Of a stretch of 64,000 nucleotides of DNA, positions 62,841-64,000 are shown piece after piece. Under the pieces are notes generated by a model. The model had not been told where the DNA came from, made no database searches, and saw nothing but the letters and a program-made list of their open reading frames with translations. The first letter of the stretch is position 1. The number at the start of each line of letters is the position of its first letter. Location: NCBI GenBank assembly GCA_037783545.1, contig JBBELK010001377.1:62001-126000 (forward strand). The letters run 5' to 3'. A program made the position numbers and the translations under genes. The DNA is from Henricia sp. BOLD:AAB3569 (taxonomy: Eukaryota; Echinodermata; Asteroidea; Spinulosida; Echinasteridae).

Positions 62841-63250
62841 GCTCGGCAATTTGGTCAAAGTGTGGTCCAAACGTCGGCAAATTTGGAGGTCGAAAAATGT
62901 TCCGACGAACTTCAAATTTTGCATGCCCTAAACTCTCTATATTGCGCACTTGTCATAAAAAATTGACAGACTTTCGCCAGGAAATGGCAGAGAAATTTCA
63001 AAGTTTAGAAAAAACTGGGTTGAGGCTTCCTGACTGCTCTCATGCAAACCGTGGCTGTCTGTACACACCTCTTTGGGGTACTCCTGAGTTGTGCGCATGC
63101 TCAGTCATTCGGACTGTCGTTAACGCACCGCAGTTTGGCTCGGCAATTTGGTCAAAGTGTGGTCCAAACGTCGGCAAATTTGGAGGTCGAAAAATGTTCC
63201 GACGAACTTCAAATTTTGCATGCCCTAAACTCTCTATAATGCGCACTTGT
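62350..63250 (+). repeat. 594-bp dimer duplication at the end of the 24-monomer copy
   Basis: CGCCAGGAAATGG followed by CTCATGCAAACC and CTATAATGCGC occurs at about 62386-62645 and again 594 bp later at about 62980-63239. The left copy of the 24-monomer block has only one such unit at this place. One unit of the pair carries the private GAAAATGGTTCCG at about 62598. Confidence 0.8.
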
Positions 63251-63551
63251 CATAAAAAATTGACAGACTTTCGCCGGGAAATGGCAGAGAAATTTCAAAG
63301 TTTAGAAAAAACTGGGTTGAGGCTTCCTGACTGCTCTCACGCAAACCGTGGCTGTCTGTACACACCTCTTTGGGGTACTCCTGAGTTGTGCGCATGCTCA
63401 GTCATTCGGACTGTCGTTAACGCACCGCAGTTTGGCTCGGCAATTTGGTCAAAGTGTGGTCCAAACGTCGGCAAATTTGGAGGTCGAAAAATGTTCCGAC
63501 GAACTTCAAATTTTGCATGCCCTAAACTCTCTATATTGCGCACTTGTCATA

Positions 63552-63580
63552 AAAAAATGACAGACTTAAATTTCGCCGGG
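63552..63580 (+). repeat. Private 5-bp insertion in a family B monomer
   Basis: GACAGACTTAAATTTCGCC has five extra bases (AAATT or equivalent) relative to GACAGACTTTCGCC. It follows a CATAAAAAAATGAC variant. The insertion ends the 1409-codon open frame at 63607. It is the only such insertion I see in the window. Confidence 0.88.
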
Positions 63581-64000
63581 AAATGGCAGAGAAATTTCAA
63601 AGTTTAGAAAAAACTGGGTTGAGGCTTCCTGACTGCTCTCACGCAAACCGTGGCTGTCTGTACACACCTCTTTGGGGTACTCCTGAGTTGTGCGCATGCT
63701 CAGTCATTCGGACTGTCGTTAACGCACCGCAGTTTGGCTCGGCAATTTGGTCAAAGTGTGGTCCAAACGTCGGCAAATTTGGAGGTCGAAAAATGTTCCG
63801 ACGAACTTCAAATTTTGCATGCCCTAAACTCTCTATATTGCGCACTTGTCATAAAAAAATTGACAGACTTTCGCCGGGAAATGGCAGAGAAATTTCAAAG
63901 TTTAGAAAAAACTGGGTTGAGGCTTCCTGACTGCTCTCACGCAAACCGTGGCTGTCTGTACACACCTCTTTGGGGTACTCCTGAGTTGTGCGCATGCTCA

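Larger units (their letters stand above)
10783..64000 (+). repeat. Satellite array, family B (297-bp monomer, about 179 copies)
   Basis: Head-to-tail monomers recur every 297 bp with the landmark TTGACAGACTTTCGCC. Units have TTTAGAAAAAACTGGG, CTGCTCTCACGCAAACCG, CAGTCATTCGGACTG, AACGCACCGCAGTTTGGC and GCATGCCCTAAACTCTC. Family A differs at these places. Most adjacent units differ at none to a few positions. Orientation matches family A throughout, with no inverted unit. Each unit has two GCATGC sites spaced 123 and 174 bp. The array continues beyond the right edge. Apart from the structural variants listed separately, it holds no other genetic element that I can find. Confidence 0.98.

Noticed and set aside
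10968..63607. Giant cysteine-rich repeat protein genes in family B (about 800-3100 codons)
   Set aside because: The frames follow from a 297-bp stop-free monomer. Changes are mostly non-synonymous, stops and single-base indels are amplified with the units, and the related 296-bp family cannot keep the frame. No domain or gene signals are visible.
1..64000. CRISPR array or other short-spaced prokaryotic repeat
   Set aside because: Units are about 300 bp and repeat in full with no unique spacers. No cas-like gene is present.
1..64000. CENP-B box in the monomers
   Set aside because: TTTCGCCGGGAAATGG shares TTCG and GGG with the motif but lacks the required spacing and the central A before CGGG.
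1..64000. tRNA- or 5S-derived satellite with internal Pol III boxes
   Set aside because: No convincing A box and B box pair (such as GGTTCGANTCC) was found in either consensus.

Overview
The window is almost entirely satellite DNA. I see no gene with a recognisable protein family, no rRNA or tRNA gene, no CRISPR array and no intact mobile element. Two related tandem-repeat families lie head to tail in the same orientation. Family A (about 296-bp monomer, about 34 copies) fills 1 to about 10158. Family B (297-bp monomer, about 179 copies) fills 10783 to 64000 and runs off the right edge. The two consensus monomers are about 88% identical by eye. A 624-bp non-satellite segment (10159-10782) separates them. 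The window starts and ends inside satellite, so the true array is longer.

The organism is most likely a eukaryote. Kilobase-scale arrays of about 300-bp monomers with nested higher-order duplications are typical of centromeric, pericentromeric or subtelomeric heterochromatin. By hand count one B monomer is about 46% G+C and has 16 CpG dinucleotides, close to the number expected from its composition. This argues against a heavily CpG-methylated, CpG-depleted genome such as a typical vertebrate. I cannot name the species or the chromosomal position.

Layout. 1-10158: family A, with two 285-bp monomers (10-bp deletion plus a shorter A run), three 266-bp monomers (about 30-bp net deletion), and larger duplications at offsets 858, 2359 and 2634 bp. 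10159-10782: unique spacer with about 67-bp subrepeats and, 14 bp before family B resumes, a perfect inverted repeat carrying AATAAA on both strands. 10783-64000: family B with nested duplications. These are 4448- and 1784-bp units around 17-22 kb, a 1630-bp unit around 29.6-31.4 kb, an 891-bp trimer around 34.2-36.9 kb, 8- and 9-monomer units (2376/2673 bp) around 39-46 kb, and 2375-, 4752- and 7126/7127-bp units around 50.6-63 kb.

The long open frames in family B (up to 3114 codons) follow from the monomer length: 297 is 3 x 99 and one of six frames of the consensus lacks stops. Differences between monomers are mostly amino-acid changing, stop variants have been amplified, and the sister family has a length that shifts the frame. 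I therefore read these frames as non-coding. The sequence records unequal exchange and segmental amplification rather than a set of cooperating genes.
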